A DNA stretch of 64,000 nt from Clostridium sp. BNL1100 (GCF_000244875.1 NC_016791.1:2051001-2115000); one strand, 5' to 3'; positions 17,325 to 25,282 are shown, counted from the stretch's first letter. The notes: generated by a model not told the origin, from the letters alone. Numbers and translations: made by a program.

Positions 17325-17672
17325 ATGGCTTATAAAATAGCAATAGCCAGCAGTGACGGTAAGGTGGTAAATCAGCATTTCGGCCACTGCAGGCAGTTTT
17401 TGATATTTGAGAATGATGAAACGGGTAGATGGAAGTTTGTTGAAAGAAGAAACACGTTTCCTGCTTGCAAAGCGGGAGAGCATAGTGAAGCATCCATGCA
17501 GTATGTTGTCACACTACTTGAAGACTGTAAAGCTGTGGCCGCTGCGCAAATAGGTTTAGGCGCCGTTCAGGCTCTGACGTTGGCGCAAATAAGGGCCTTT
17601 TGTGCTGTAGGTCTTATAGAACAGGTTCTTGAAAAAGTTAATGAAACTTTAAATATAAAGACAGAAAGCTAA
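17325..17672 (+). CDS. NifX/NafY-like cofactor-binding protein
   Basis: A 115-residue protein of the dinitrogenase iron-molybdenum cofactor biosynthesis family (NifX, NafY, C-terminal NifB domain). The family start is KIAIASSDGKVVNQHFGHC, followed by FLIFENDETGRWKFVERR and a C-terminal region with AAAQIGLGAVQAL. Such proteins carry or store metal clusters between NifB and their target. AGGAGG precedes the ATG. It lies 28 bp after the nifB-like gene and 16 bp before the nifH-like gene, so these are surely one transcript. Confidence 0.85.
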   Translation: MAYKIAIASSDGKVVNQHFGHCRQFLIFENDETGRWKFVERRNTFPACKAGEHSEASMQYVVTLLEDCKAVAAAQIGLGAVQALTLAQIRAFCAVGLIEQVLEKVNETLNIKTES

Positions 17673-17688
17673 TATTGGGAGGTTAAAA

Positions 17689-18567
17689 ATGGCTAAAAAA
17701 ATCAAACAAATTGCAATTTATGGTAAAGGGGGCATTGGCAAATCAACTACAACTTCAAATATAAGTGCCGCTCTTTCGGCAGCAGGATACAAAGTAATGC
17801 AGTTTGGTTGCGACCCCAAGAGTGATTCAACAAATACACTGAGGGGCGGAAACTACATCCCCACAGTTTTAGACACTCTTAGAGAAAAAAACACAGTAAA
17901 GGCCCACGAAGTTATTTTTGAAGGATTTAACGGTATTTACTGCGTAGAGGCAGGCGGCCCGGCTCCGGGCGTGGGATGTGCAGGAAGAGGTATTATTACA
18001 GCGGTTCAGCTGTTCAAACAGCAGAATATTTTTGAAGAGCTTGATTTGGATTTTGTTATATATGATGTTCTTGGAGATGTTGTTTGCGGTGGGTTCGCCG
18101 TTCCAATAAGAGAAGGAATTGCGGAACATGTTTTCACGGTTTCATCGGCTGATTTTATGGCAGTTTACGCTGCTAACAACCTTTTTAAGGGAATACATAA
18201 GTATTCCAATTCAGGGGGAGCCTTACTTGGCGGTGTCATAGCAAATTCTATAAATGCACCTTATGCAAAGGATATTATCGACGATTTTGCAAAACAGACT
18301 CATACACAGGTAGTTGAATATGTACCAAGGTCGGTAACAGTTACTCAAAGTGAATTACAAGGAAAAACCACCATTGAGGCTGCCCCTGACTCACAACAGG
18401 CAAAAATATATAAAGCTTTAGCTGCAAAAATTGCAGGACACGAGGAGTCAAAGGTACCATCACCACTGGATGTGAAGGAACTAAGAAATTGGGCTGCAAG
18501 ATGGGGTGATTATTTGCTGGCTCTTGAAACAGGTGAAATCAGAACGGTTGCAGCAGGAAATCTATAA
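17689..18567 (+). CDS. NifH-like ATP-dependent reductase (Fe protein)
   Basis: A 292-residue Fe-protein homologue. The P-loop is YGKGGIGKSTTTSN (residues 11-24) and the switch region is GCDPKSDSTNTL. C97 (GVGCAGRGI) and C133 (DVLGDVVCGGFAVPIR) are the two ligands that share one 4Fe-4S cluster across the dimer. R100 matches the arginine used for ADP-ribosylation in nitrogenase Fe proteins. The sequence differs from true NifH in many places (for example FGCDPKSDSTNTLRGG) and looks like a nitrogenase-like group. It would pass electrons with ATP hydrolysis to the NifDK-like complex encoded next. GGGAGG precedes the ATG; the gap to the next gene is 18 bp. Confidence 0.9.
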   Translation: MAKKIKQIAIYGKGGIGKSTTTSNISAALSAAGYKVMQFGCDPKSDSTNTLRGGNYIPTVLDTLREKNTVKAHEVIFEGFNGIYCVEAGGPAPGVGCAGRGIITAVQLFKQQNIFEELDLDFVIYDVLGDVVCGGFAVPIREGIAEHVFTVSSADFMAVYAANNLFKGIHKYSNSGGALLGGVIANSINAPYAKDIIDDFAKQTHTQVVEYVPRSVTVTQSELQGKTTIEAAPDSQQAKIYKALAAKIAGHEESKVPSPLDVKELRNWAARWGDYLLALETGEIRTVAAGNL

Positions 18568-18585
18568 TAAAGGAGACTGGAAAAA

Positions 18586-20067
18586 TTGAGCAACATAAAT
18601 ATGAAAAGCCCGGAGGTTCAGATAAGAGAGGTGCGGTTAGGTTCCATAACAGGCTTTGAAGGAACTGCCGGGGAGCTTGTAAGGTGTGCCAGAGCAGGTA
18701 ATTTGCAGGATAAATCAAGAAGCTTCAGTCAGTGTATGGGCTGCAGCTCCAGAAATGCATTCTGCCAACTGTCAATGATAAAAGATGCAGTTGTTATTAA
18801 TCATGCACCAGTAGGTTGCTCGGGGGATTTTTTTGGTTTCAATTTCACGTACCGGGTAGGGCAGATGGAAAGAAATCTGCCTCCTGCAATAGGCAGATAC
18901 TTTAATACAAATATCGAAGAAAAGGATACTATTTTCGGAGCTACCCAAAAGCTTGAAGCAACTATAAGGGAGGTATATACAAGGCTTAAACCAAATGCTG
19001 TTTTTATAACTACCTCCTGTGCCTCTTCCATCATAGGGGATGATGTAGAGTCAGTTGCCAACAATTTGACTGATGAACTTGGAATTCCCATAGTAGCTTG
19101 TTTCTGCGAAGGGTTCCGGTCTAAAATATGGACTACGGGTTTTGATTCTGCCTACCATTCTATAGTACGTAAAATAGTAAAACCACCTAGAAAAAAGAGT
19201 AATAAGGTAAACATAATCAACTTCTGGGGTTCTCATATTTTTGACGAGCTTTTAAAGCCCTTGGGCTACGAACCCAACTATATAGTACCGTTTTCAACTA
19301 TTGCCGATTTGGAATACATATCGGAGGCAGCTGCAACTATTCAGATATGCCCTACTCTGGGAACTTATTTCGGGGCTGCTTTAGAGGAGATATACGGGGT
19401 ACCTGAAATTAAGGCACCTCCGGCATATGGTATTAGCGGTACTGACCAGTGGATGAGAGAATTGGGTAAGGTACTGGATAGACAGGAAGAAGTAGAAAAA
19501 ATAATCGTCAAAGAGCATATAAGAGTTATTCTCAAGCTTGAAGAATACAGGGATAAGTTAAAGGGTAAAACAGCTTACGTTACAGCAGGAGCATCCCACG
19601 GTCATGCTTTGATTGCTCTCTTAAGAGAGCTTGGTTTATCTGTACAGGGGGCTGCCATATTTCACCATGACCCTGTTTATGATAATGGTGAGCCTGATTC
19701 TGACACTCTGCTACATACAATAAACACATATGGTGATGTGCATAATTACAATGTCTGCAATAAGCAGGCTTTTGAACTTGTAAATATTTTAAACAGGATG
19801 AGGCCGGATATTATGATTGCAAGGCATGGGGGAATGACGCTCTGGGGGGCAAAGCTGGGAATACCTACATTACTCATAGGAGATGAACAATTTGGCTTCG
19901 GATATCAGGGGGTTCTTAATTATGCTGAAAGAATATTAGAAACACTTGATAACAGAGAATTTGTTTCAAATTTAGCAAAGTACAGCTCAATGCCATATAC
20001 AAAATGGTGGCTTGACCAGAACCCATTTTCATTTCTCGGAGGTAATGTACATGTTGAAGTTTATTGA
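18586..20067 (+). CDS. NifD-like catalytic subunit of a nitrogenase-like reductase
   Basis: A 493-residue nitrogenase component 1 family protein. C50/C53 (SQCMGCSS), C78 (APVGCSG) and C145 (TTSCASSIIGDD) fall where NifD holds its P-cluster ligands. C255, in QICPTLGTYFGAALEEIYG, aligns with the NifD cysteine that binds the FeMo-cofactor. The segment that carries the cofactor histidine in NifD (MHSWDY) is replaced here by LIGDEQFGFGYQG, with no histidine. This argues for an iron-sulfur cofactor held differently and against nitrogen fixation. The TTG start at 18586 follows AAAGGAG. The gene overlaps the nifK-like gene by 17 bp. Confidence 0.87.
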   Translation: MSNINMKSPEVQIREVRLGSITGFEGTAGELVRCARAGNLQDKSRSFSQCMGCSSRNAFCQLSMIKDAVVINHAPVGCSGDFFGFNFTYRVGQMERNLPPAIGRYFNTNIEEKDTIFGATQKLEATIREVYTRLKPNAVFITTSCASSIIGDDVESVANNLTDELGIPIVACFCEGFRSKIWTTGFDSAYHSIVRKIVKPPRKKSNKVNIINFWGSHIFDELLKPLGYEPNYIVPFSTIADLEYISEAAATIQICPTLGTYFGAALEEIYGVPEIKAPPAYGISGTDQWMRELGKVLDRQEEVEKIIVKEHIRVILKLEEYRDKLKGKTAYVTAGASHGHALIALLRELGLSVQGAAIFHHDPVYDNGEPDSDTLLHTINTYGDVHNYNVCNKQAFELVNILNRMRPDIMIARHGGMTLWGAKLGIPTLLIGDEQFGFGYQGVLNYAERILETLDNREFVSNLAKYSSMPYTKWWLDQNPFSFLGGNVHVEVY

Positions 20068-21367
20068 ACAGCCAAGATATTCTTGTGCCATAGGAGCTCA
20101 GCAGACAGTTGTTGCCATCAAAAGAGGTGTTCCCATTTTGCATGCCGGCCCGGGCTGCAGTGCCAAGGTAAGCGATATAATTGGCCAAGGAGAAGGCTAT
20201 GCAGGAGGAAATAACATTCCATGTACAAATACCGGTGAAGCAGATGTGGTATACGGTGGAGAAGAAAGGCTGAGAAATGTAATTGACGGAGCATTAAAGG
20301 TAATGGACGGTGATCTGTATGTTGTACTTACAGGATGTACCTCTGATATTGTTGGTGACGATGTGGGGAGAGTTACGGCAGAGTACCAACAGCAGGGAAA
20401 GCCTATAGTATTTGCTGAAACAGGAGGTTTTAAGAGCAATAATTATGTAAGTCATGAAGTAGTAGTAAATGCAATAATTGACCAGTATGTGGATATCAAT
20501 TATAAAGGGGAAAAGACCCAAAAAAATCTGGTAAATGTTTTTGCAACGGTTCCTTATCAGGACCCATACTGGAATGGCAATCTTGAAGAACTCAAAAGAA
20601 TCCTTGAAGGTATAGGCCTTAAAGTAAATATACTTTTCGGAAATGAATCCAACGGAGTTAGTGAATGGAAAACAATTCCTCAGGCGGAATTTAATATACT
20701 TGCAGGTGCTTGGACGGGCCTTGGAATAGTAAAGCATCTGGAAGAAAAATACGGGACACCCTATTTGCATTTTCCGTATCTTCCTATCGGGGGTATAGAG
20801 ACAACAAGATTCTTACGAGATGTTGCGGAATTTGGGAATCTTGATAAGACAAAGGCAGAGGCCTTTATAAAAAGTGAAGAAGAAAAATACTATTCATTTA
20901 TTGAAAGAACAGCTGATTTTATGCTGGAATTCAGGTATGGCCTTCCAAGGAGGTTCTATACCATACTTGATGCATCATATTCTTTGGGTTTCTCAAAGTT
21001 TCTACTCAATGAGCTTGGAATAATTCCTGCAAAGCAATTTATTATTGATGATACTCCCGAAATATACAGAAAACAGATTGAACAACAGTTTTTAAAAATA
21101 TCTGACTTTAGGACTTCATCAGTAGCATTTTCAATAGACGGGGGCGAAATTCAGAAGGAAATCAGGCAGGAACAACAGAAAAACAGAGCTTTGATTTTGG
21201 GAAGCGGATGGGACAGAGATTTGGCAAACGACATAAAAGCTGATCTCCTTATTGTCAGTGCACCTGTTACATACCGTCTGATTCTGAATTGCGGTTATGC
21301 AGGTTACAGAGGAGGCCTCAGGGCAATTGAGGACATATATGACAGAGTTTTAAACACATACAGGTAA
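20051..21367 (+). CDS. NifK-like subunit of a nitrogenase-like reductase
   Basis: A 438-residue nitrogenase component 1 homologue that would pair with the NifD-like protein. C12 (RYSCAIGAQ), C36 (AGPGCSAK) and C96 (LTGCTSDIVGDDV) sit at the three P-cluster positions of NifK; C58 is extra. GGAGGT at 20038-20043, inside the end of the nifD-like gene, places the start at ATG 20051 with seven-base spacing. A longer frame from 20012 lacks such a site. The 17-bp overlap implies translational coupling for 1:1 assembly. No nifE, nifN or nifV lies in the block. Confidence 0.87.
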   Translation: MLKFIEQPRYSCAIGAQQTVVAIKRGVPILHAGPGCSAKVSDIIGQGEGYAGGNNIPCTNTGEADVVYGGEERLRNVIDGALKVMDGDLYVVLTGCTSDIVGDDVGRVTAEYQQQGKPIVFAETGGFKSNNYVSHEVVVNAIIDQYVDINYKGEKTQKNLVNVFATVPYQDPYWNGNLEELKRILEGIGLKVNILFGNESNGVSEWKTIPQAEFNILAGAWTGLGIVKHLEEKYGTPYLHFPYLPIGGIETTRFLRDVAEFGNLDKTKAEAFIKSEEEKYYSFIERTADFMLEFRYGLPRRFYTILDASYSLGFSKFLLNELGIIPAKQFIIDDTPEIYRKQIEQQFLKISDFRTSSVAFSIDGGEIQKEIRQEQQKNRALILGSGWDRDLANDIKADLLIVSAPVTYRLILNCGYAGYRGGLRAIEDIYDRVLNTYR

Positions 21368-21405
21368 GGTATTTAATTAATGAAACATCTAAAGGGGGAT
21401 TTAAT

Positions 21406-22587
21406 ATGGAAAGCGACATGATAACAGAAGCGGACATGCAGAGCTTAATTAGTACGTTGGTAATACATGGAGGGACAGACGGAGATGAAAGGACCGGTGC
21501 CGTAAGTGTACCCATATATCAGACATCAACATACAGACAGAAGGAGCTCGGTGTACATAGCGGGTATGAATATTCAAGAACGGGTAACCCTACTAGGGAA
21601 TCCTTGGAAATACTTATAAATGAACTGGAAGGTGGAACGACAGGTTTGGCCTTCGCCTCAGGAATGGCAGCTATAACCGCAGTATTAATGCTTCTTAAAA
21701 GCGGTGATAGTGTTATCATACCCAGTAATATCTACGGCGGGACCTTCAGAGTACTTGACAAGATTTTTAAAAATTTCAATATAGAATATGAGATAGTAGA
21801 TACATCTGACTTGGTAGAGGTAGAAAAACGGATTAATCAAAAGGTGAAGGCAGTACTAATAGAAAGTCCTGCAAATCCTCTGCTTACAATAACAGATATA
21901 AGAGGTATTTCAGAAATCGCCCACAGACACGGGGCTCTGGTTATAGTTGATAATACCTTTATGACTCCTTATCTGCAAAGGCCAATTAAACTGGGTGCGG
22001 ACATAGTGCTGCACAGTGCCACAAAATATCTGGGAGGACACAGTGACGTAATTGCGGGGCTGGTTGTAGCAAAGGATAAAGCCACAGGGGAACGTTTAAA
22101 GTTCATACAGAATGCCACAGGTGGTGTCCTCTCTCCATTTGATTCGTGGCTCCTTATTAGAGGAGTAAAGACGCTGACAGTGCGTATGGATAGACATATT
22201 GAGAATGCCCGGTATTTAGTTGAATTTCTGAAAAACCATGCCGGAGTCACAAAAATATATTATCCGGGGCTATCTGAAAATGAGGGGTATTCAGTTCATA
22301 AAAAGCAGTCTTATGGCCCGGGAGCAATGATTTCCTTTGTATTATCAGATGATTATGATATAAAGGAATTTTTCAGAAATATAAAAGTAATAACCCTTGG
22401 TGAAAGCCTGGGCGGAGTCGAATCTCTGGTTAGCCATCCGGCTAGTATGACTCATGCTTCCATTCCTTATGAGGTAAGACAGAAGGTGGGAATCGTAGAC
22501 AACCTTATAAGACTATCTGTTGGGATTGAAGACAAGGAGACACTTATAAACGATCTTGAAAATGCTTTTAAAAAAGCTGGAAAGTGA
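21406..22587 (+). CDS. Cys/Met-metabolism PLP enzyme (MccB/MetB-like cystathionine lyase or synthase)
   Basis: A 393-residue fold-type I pyridoxal-phosphate enzyme. Landmarks are YEYSRTGNPTRESLE, GLAFASGMAAITAVLMLL, the cofactor lysine in LHSATKYLGGHSD and GGVESLVSHPASMTH. This family includes cystathionine gamma-lyase (MccB), cystathionine gamma-synthase and O-acetylhomoserine sulfhydrylase, which cannot be told apart with certainty by eye. The MccA-like gene directly behind it favours reverse transsulfuration (homocysteine to cysteine). The gene lies 38 bp after the nifK-like gene with GGGGGA before its ATG, so it probably shares the transcript. Confidence 0.88.
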   Translation: MESDMITEADMQSLISTLVIHGGTDGDERTGAVSVPIYQTSTYRQKELGVHSGYEYSRTGNPTRESLEILINELEGGTTGLAFASGMAAITAVLMLLKSGDSVIIPSNIYGGTFRVLDKIFKNFNIEYEIVDTSDLVEVEKRINQKVKAVLIESPANPLLTITDIRGISEIAHRHGALVIVDNTFMTPYLQRPIKLGADIVLHSATKYLGGHSDVIAGLVVAKDKATGERLKFIQNATGGVLSPFDSWLLIRGVKTLTVRMDRHIENARYLVEFLKNHAGVTKIYYPGLSENEGYSVHKKQSYGPGAMISFVLSDDYDIKEFFRNIKVITLGESLGGVESLVSHPASMTHASIPYEVRQKVGIVDNLIRLSVGIEDKETLINDLENAFKKAGK

Positions 22588-22595
22588 GGTTGTTT

Positions 22596-23504
22596 ATGAG
22601 ATATTATAATGATATTCGAGAGCTTATAGGTGGAACACCTCTTCTAAAACTTAATCATTCTGATATAAAGGAAAATGTAAATACTTATGCAAAATTGGAG
22701 CTATTTAATCCCGGCGGCAGCGTAAAAGACAGAATGGGAGTTGCACTTATAGAAGATGCAGAGAACAAAGGAATTTTACAAAAAGGTTATACAATTGTAG
22801 AAGCTACAGCCGGAAATGCCGGTATTGGTATAGCTTTAGCTGCATTAAACAAAGGATACAGGATTCTTTTTGCAGTTCCAGAGAAATTTTCACATGAAAA
22901 ATTGGTTATAATGGAGGCTTTAGGAGCTGAAATAATACATACTCCCCTTGAAAAGGGAATGAACGGTGCGTTTGAAAAAGTAGAGGAACTGCTGGCAGAG
23001 GTAAAGAATTCTGTATGCCTTAGCCAGTTTACCAATCCGGTAAATCCAAAGATTCACTATGAAACTACAGGACCTGAAATATACAATGATCTTGACGGAA
23101 AGATAGACTATGTAGTAGCCGGAGCAGGTAGTGGAGGTACAATATCAGGAGTAATGAAGTACTTGAAGGAACAGAATAGAAACATAAAGGGGATACTGGC
23201 TGATCCGGTTGGTTCCACAATGGGCGGAGGATTACCCGGATGTTATTCAATAGAAGGAATAGGAAATACGTTTATGCCTGAAACCATGGACTGTTCACTC
23301 ATTGATGAAGTAATAAAAGTCAATGACAGTCAGGCACTTGAACAGGTGAAACTCCTTGCTAAGCAAGAGGGTTTGCTTGTAGGAACTTCTTCAGGAGCTG
23401 CAATGTATGCTGCAAGAGTAATTGCGCAAAGAGTGGAACATGCAAGTGTGGTAGTAATTTTTCCTGATAGGGGAGACAGGTACATAAGTAAAAATATTTT
23501 TTAA
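22596..23504 (+). CDS. MccA/CysK-like PLP synthase (cystathionine beta-synthase or cysteine synthase)
   Basis: A 302-residue fold-type II PLP enzyme. The PLP lysine lies in NPGGSVKDRMG, the phosphate-binding loop is GAGSGGTISG, and the substrate loop is EATAGNAGIG. CysK proteins usually have EPTSGNTGIG there; the changed loop is closer to MccA (YrhA), the O-acetylserine-dependent cystathionine beta-synthase of B. subtilis. With the MccB-like enzyme it would turn homocysteine into cysteine. GTGAGG precedes ATG 22596; a GTG at 22584 in frame overlaps the previous stop and is rejected. It ends the operon at a strong terminator. Confidence 0.87.
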   Translation: MRYYNDIRELIGGTPLLKLNHSDIKENVNTYAKLELFNPGGSVKDRMGVALIEDAENKGILQKGYTIVEATAGNAGIGIALAALNKGYRILFAVPEKFSHEKLVIMEALGAEIIHTPLEKGMNGAFEKVEELLAEVKNSVCLSQFTNPVNPKIHYETTGPEIYNDLDGKIDYVVAGAGSGGTISGVMKYLKEQNRNIKGILADPVGSTMGGGLPGCYSIEGIGNTFMPETMDCSLIDEVIKVNDSQALEQVKLLAKQEGLLVGTSSGAAMYAARVIAQRVEHASVVVIFPDRGDRYISKNIF

Positions 23505-23526
23505 ATCTAACGTTTACACCCTCCAC

Positions 23527-23567
23527 AAAAAGGGGTATACACGGTTGTAAACCATATACCCCTTTTT
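23527..23567. terminator. Terminator of the nitrogenase-like operon
   Basis: AAAAAGGGGTATA (23527-23539) and its exact complement (23555-23567) form a 13-bp stem that ends in T's. A second small stem (GGTT/AACC) lies in the loop. It can work in both directions. Confidence 0.9.
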
Positions 23568-23604
23568 GAGATTTTTATTATTAAGAATCAAATTTAAGAC
23601 TCAA

Positions 23605-23633
23605 TTGACAATTACTGATATGCCTTGTATAAT
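23605..23633 (+). promoter_or_regulatory. Consensus promoter of the RsgA-like leader unit
   Basis: A perfect TTGACA (23605-23610), a 17-base spacer and a perfect TATAAT (23628-23633). It starts a ~360-nt leader that holds a tiny ORF and two terminators before the first gene of length. Confidence 0.9.
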
Positions 23634-23673
23634 TGGAAATGTACGGATAATAAGTATGAAAGGAGTTGTTTTA

Positions 23674-23709
23674 ATGTCTGTAAAAAATGTTGAGGTGTTT
23701 TTCTATTAA
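23674..23709 (+). CDS. 11-residue leader peptide
   Basis: ATG at 23674 encodes MSVKNVEVFFY and stops at 23707-23709. AAAGGAG lies upstream at good spacing, and the promoter is about 40 nt before. So short a translated ORF ahead of tandem terminators is the layout of ribosome-mediated attenuators, where stalling on the leader ORF changes RNA folding. I infer a regulatory role; the peptide itself is probably not functional. Confidence 0.65.
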   Translation: MSVKNVEVFFY

Positions 23710-23828
23710 TTAAATACTGGCACAGGTATATATTCAAGGGCCTTTTTATAAAATTAAGGTTTAATTGATTTTACCGTGCAGCTTCTTTCGAGCAACCTAT
23801 ATCGTGTATATATGCAGTTATGTGCCGG

Positions 23829-23919
23829 CACGCATTTAAGTAGCGTGTTTTTTTATTACATTTTTTGCATTATTAAATCGCTTTTATACCCGCAGGTGGT
23901 CGTTATCTGCGGGTTTTTT
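23829..23919 (+). terminator. Two tandem terminators in the RsgA-like leader
   Basis: The first stem is CACGC (23829-23833) with GCGTG (23843-23847), then seven T's. The second is CCCGCAG (23889-23895) with CTGCGGG (23907-23913), then six T's. GGCACA near 23719, just after the leader ORF, can pair with TGTGCC at 23821-23826, next to the first terminator. That pairing is a possible switch. Confidence 0.75.
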
Positions 23920-23995
23920 GCGTGCTTTTTAGAGTTGTGAAAAAGTAAGATGGGAAAATAAATTTATTGAAAAATTCAAAAATGGAGTGATGATA

Positions 23996-24145
23996 ATGGC
24001 AAAAAAGAAAACTACTTTTGATTATATGAGAGAAATACGTGGAAGCTGGGTTATAAATCCCAGAACCAGAGTTCAGGAAAACAATATGAGAAATAAAAAG
24101 AAGAGAAGGCAGGAAGAAAAGAAAATAATAAAGGATGGGTACTAA
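23996..24145 (+). CDS. 49-residue basic protein of unknown function
   Basis: Starts MAKKKTTFDYMREIRGSW and continues VINPRTRVQENNMRNKKKRR, then ends in a lysine/glutamate-rich tail. It is very basic and has no membrane segment. GGAGTGATGATA precedes the ATG, and its stop codon abuts the ATG of the RsgA-like gene, so the two are translationally coupled. The lysine/arginine-rich composition and the partner gene suggest binding to rRNA or the ribosome, but this is inference; I do not recognise a named family. Confidence 0.7.
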   Translation: MAKKKTTFDYMREIRGSWVINPRTRVQENNMRNKKKRRQEEKKIIKDGY

Positions 24146-25201
24146 ATGAATATAAATGAATATGGCTGGGACGATTATTTCGAGAGTGAATGGAACAAAA
24201 TGCCCACAAAAGACATGTATCCGGCAAGAATAATAGCAGACTACGGGCAAATGTTGAGAGTTGTTACTGACAAGGGAGAGCTATGTGTCAACAGACCCTT
24301 GAATAAAGATAATAATTATTTACAGCTTGCCGTGGGTGACTGGGTCGGCCTTGAAGAAATTGAAGCTGCGGAATATCCGGTGATACGCTTTGCACTTTCA
24401 AGAAAGACAAAGTTTTCAAGGGCTGCTGTAGGTTTTGAAGCAAAGGAGCAGATAGTTGCCGCAAATGTTGATACGGTTTTCCTTATACAGTCATTAAACA
24501 GGGATTTCAACATGAAACGTCTGGAAAGATACCTTATAGCAGCCTGGGATAGTGGAGCCATGCCTGTTGTTGTACTTACCAAGGCTGACTGCTGTGATGA
24601 CATACCACAGAAGATGGCTATTGCAGCGGCCTCTGCGCCGGGTGTTGAAGTAATCAGTATAAGTAGTAAGACGGGAGAAGGGTTGGAAGAAATAAAAAAA
24701 TTTCTGACACCCGGGAAAACAATAGCTTTGCTGGGTTCATCAGGAGTGGGTAAATCAACACTTTTAAATACACTGGCAGGTAAAGAGCTTCTAAAAACAC
24801 ATGAGGTACGGGAAGACGACAGCAGGGGCAGACACACCACAACCCACAGGGAACTGGTGCTTTTGCCAGAAGGTGGAATACTTATGGATACGCCGGGAAT
24901 GAGAACCCTTTCGCTATGGGAGTCCGAAACGGGTATGGAAATAATGTTCGGGGACGTGGAAAAACTGACAGGCCAATGTCGGTTTTATGACTGTAAACAC
25001 CAAAATGAACCGGGGTGTGCTGTCAGATTCGCCCTGGAATCTGGGGAACTTGACATTACCAGATGGGAAAGCTGGCTTAAACTGCAAAAGGAAATGGCAC
25101 ACCTTGAGGCTAAAAAAGAGGGGAAGCTGAGATTGCAGGAAAAGCAGTGGGGACGACAGATTTCAAAGCTTCAGAAGGAATTCCGAAAAGGAAGGGGTTG
25201 A
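24146..25201 (+). CDS. rsgA: RsgA-family circularly permuted ribosomal GTPase
   Basis: A 351-residue GTPase of the RsgA/YjeQ family, which works late in 30S subunit assembly. An N-terminal OB-fold (to ~residue 90) precedes a permuted G domain in the order G4 (TKAD, 145-148), G1 (GSSGVGKST, 197-205) and G3 (DTPG, 248-251). A zinc site follows with C278, C283, H285 and C291. It is longer than the usual ~290-300 aa RsgA, so it may be a second, paralogous copy. No separate SD gap exists: the GGATGGG site lies in the end of the preceding small gene. The attenuator-like leader upstream suggests induction under translation stress. Confidence 0.88.
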   Translation: MNINEYGWDDYFESEWNKMPTKDMYPARIIADYGQMLRVVTDKGELCVNRPLNKDNNYLQLAVGDWVGLEEIEAAEYPVIRFALSRKTKFSRAAVGFEAKEQIVAANVDTVFLIQSLNRDFNMKRLERYLIAAWDSGAMPVVVLTKADCCDDIPQKMAIAAASAPGVEVISISSKTGEGLEEIKKFLTPGKTIALLGSSGVGKSTLLNTLAGKELLKTHEVREDDSRGRHTTTHRELVLLPEGGILMDTPGMRTLSLWESETGMEIMFGDVEKLTGQCRFYDCKHQNEPGCAVRFALESGELDITRWESWLKLQKEMAHLEAKKEGKLRLQEKQWGRQISKLQKEFRKGRG

Positions 25202-25246
25202 CAATAATTTTGGTCTAAACTAAATATTTTGATTTAGAATTTTTAC

Positions 25247-25276
25247 TTTACAGTATATATTTTATTATGTTATAAT
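25247..25276 (+). promoter_or_regulatory. rplS promoter
   Basis: TTTACA (25247-25252), an 18-base spacer and a perfect TATAAT (25271-25276). It gives rplS its own promoter, which is needed because the accessory block separates it from trmD. Confidence 0.7.
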
Positions 25277-25282
25277 ATCACT

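Noticed and set aside
17689-21367. The NifHDK-like genes as a true nitrogen-fixing nitrogenase.
   Set aside because: There is no nifE/nifN/nifV in the block, the FeMo-cofactor histidine segment is replaced, and the neighbours are sulfur-metabolism genes.
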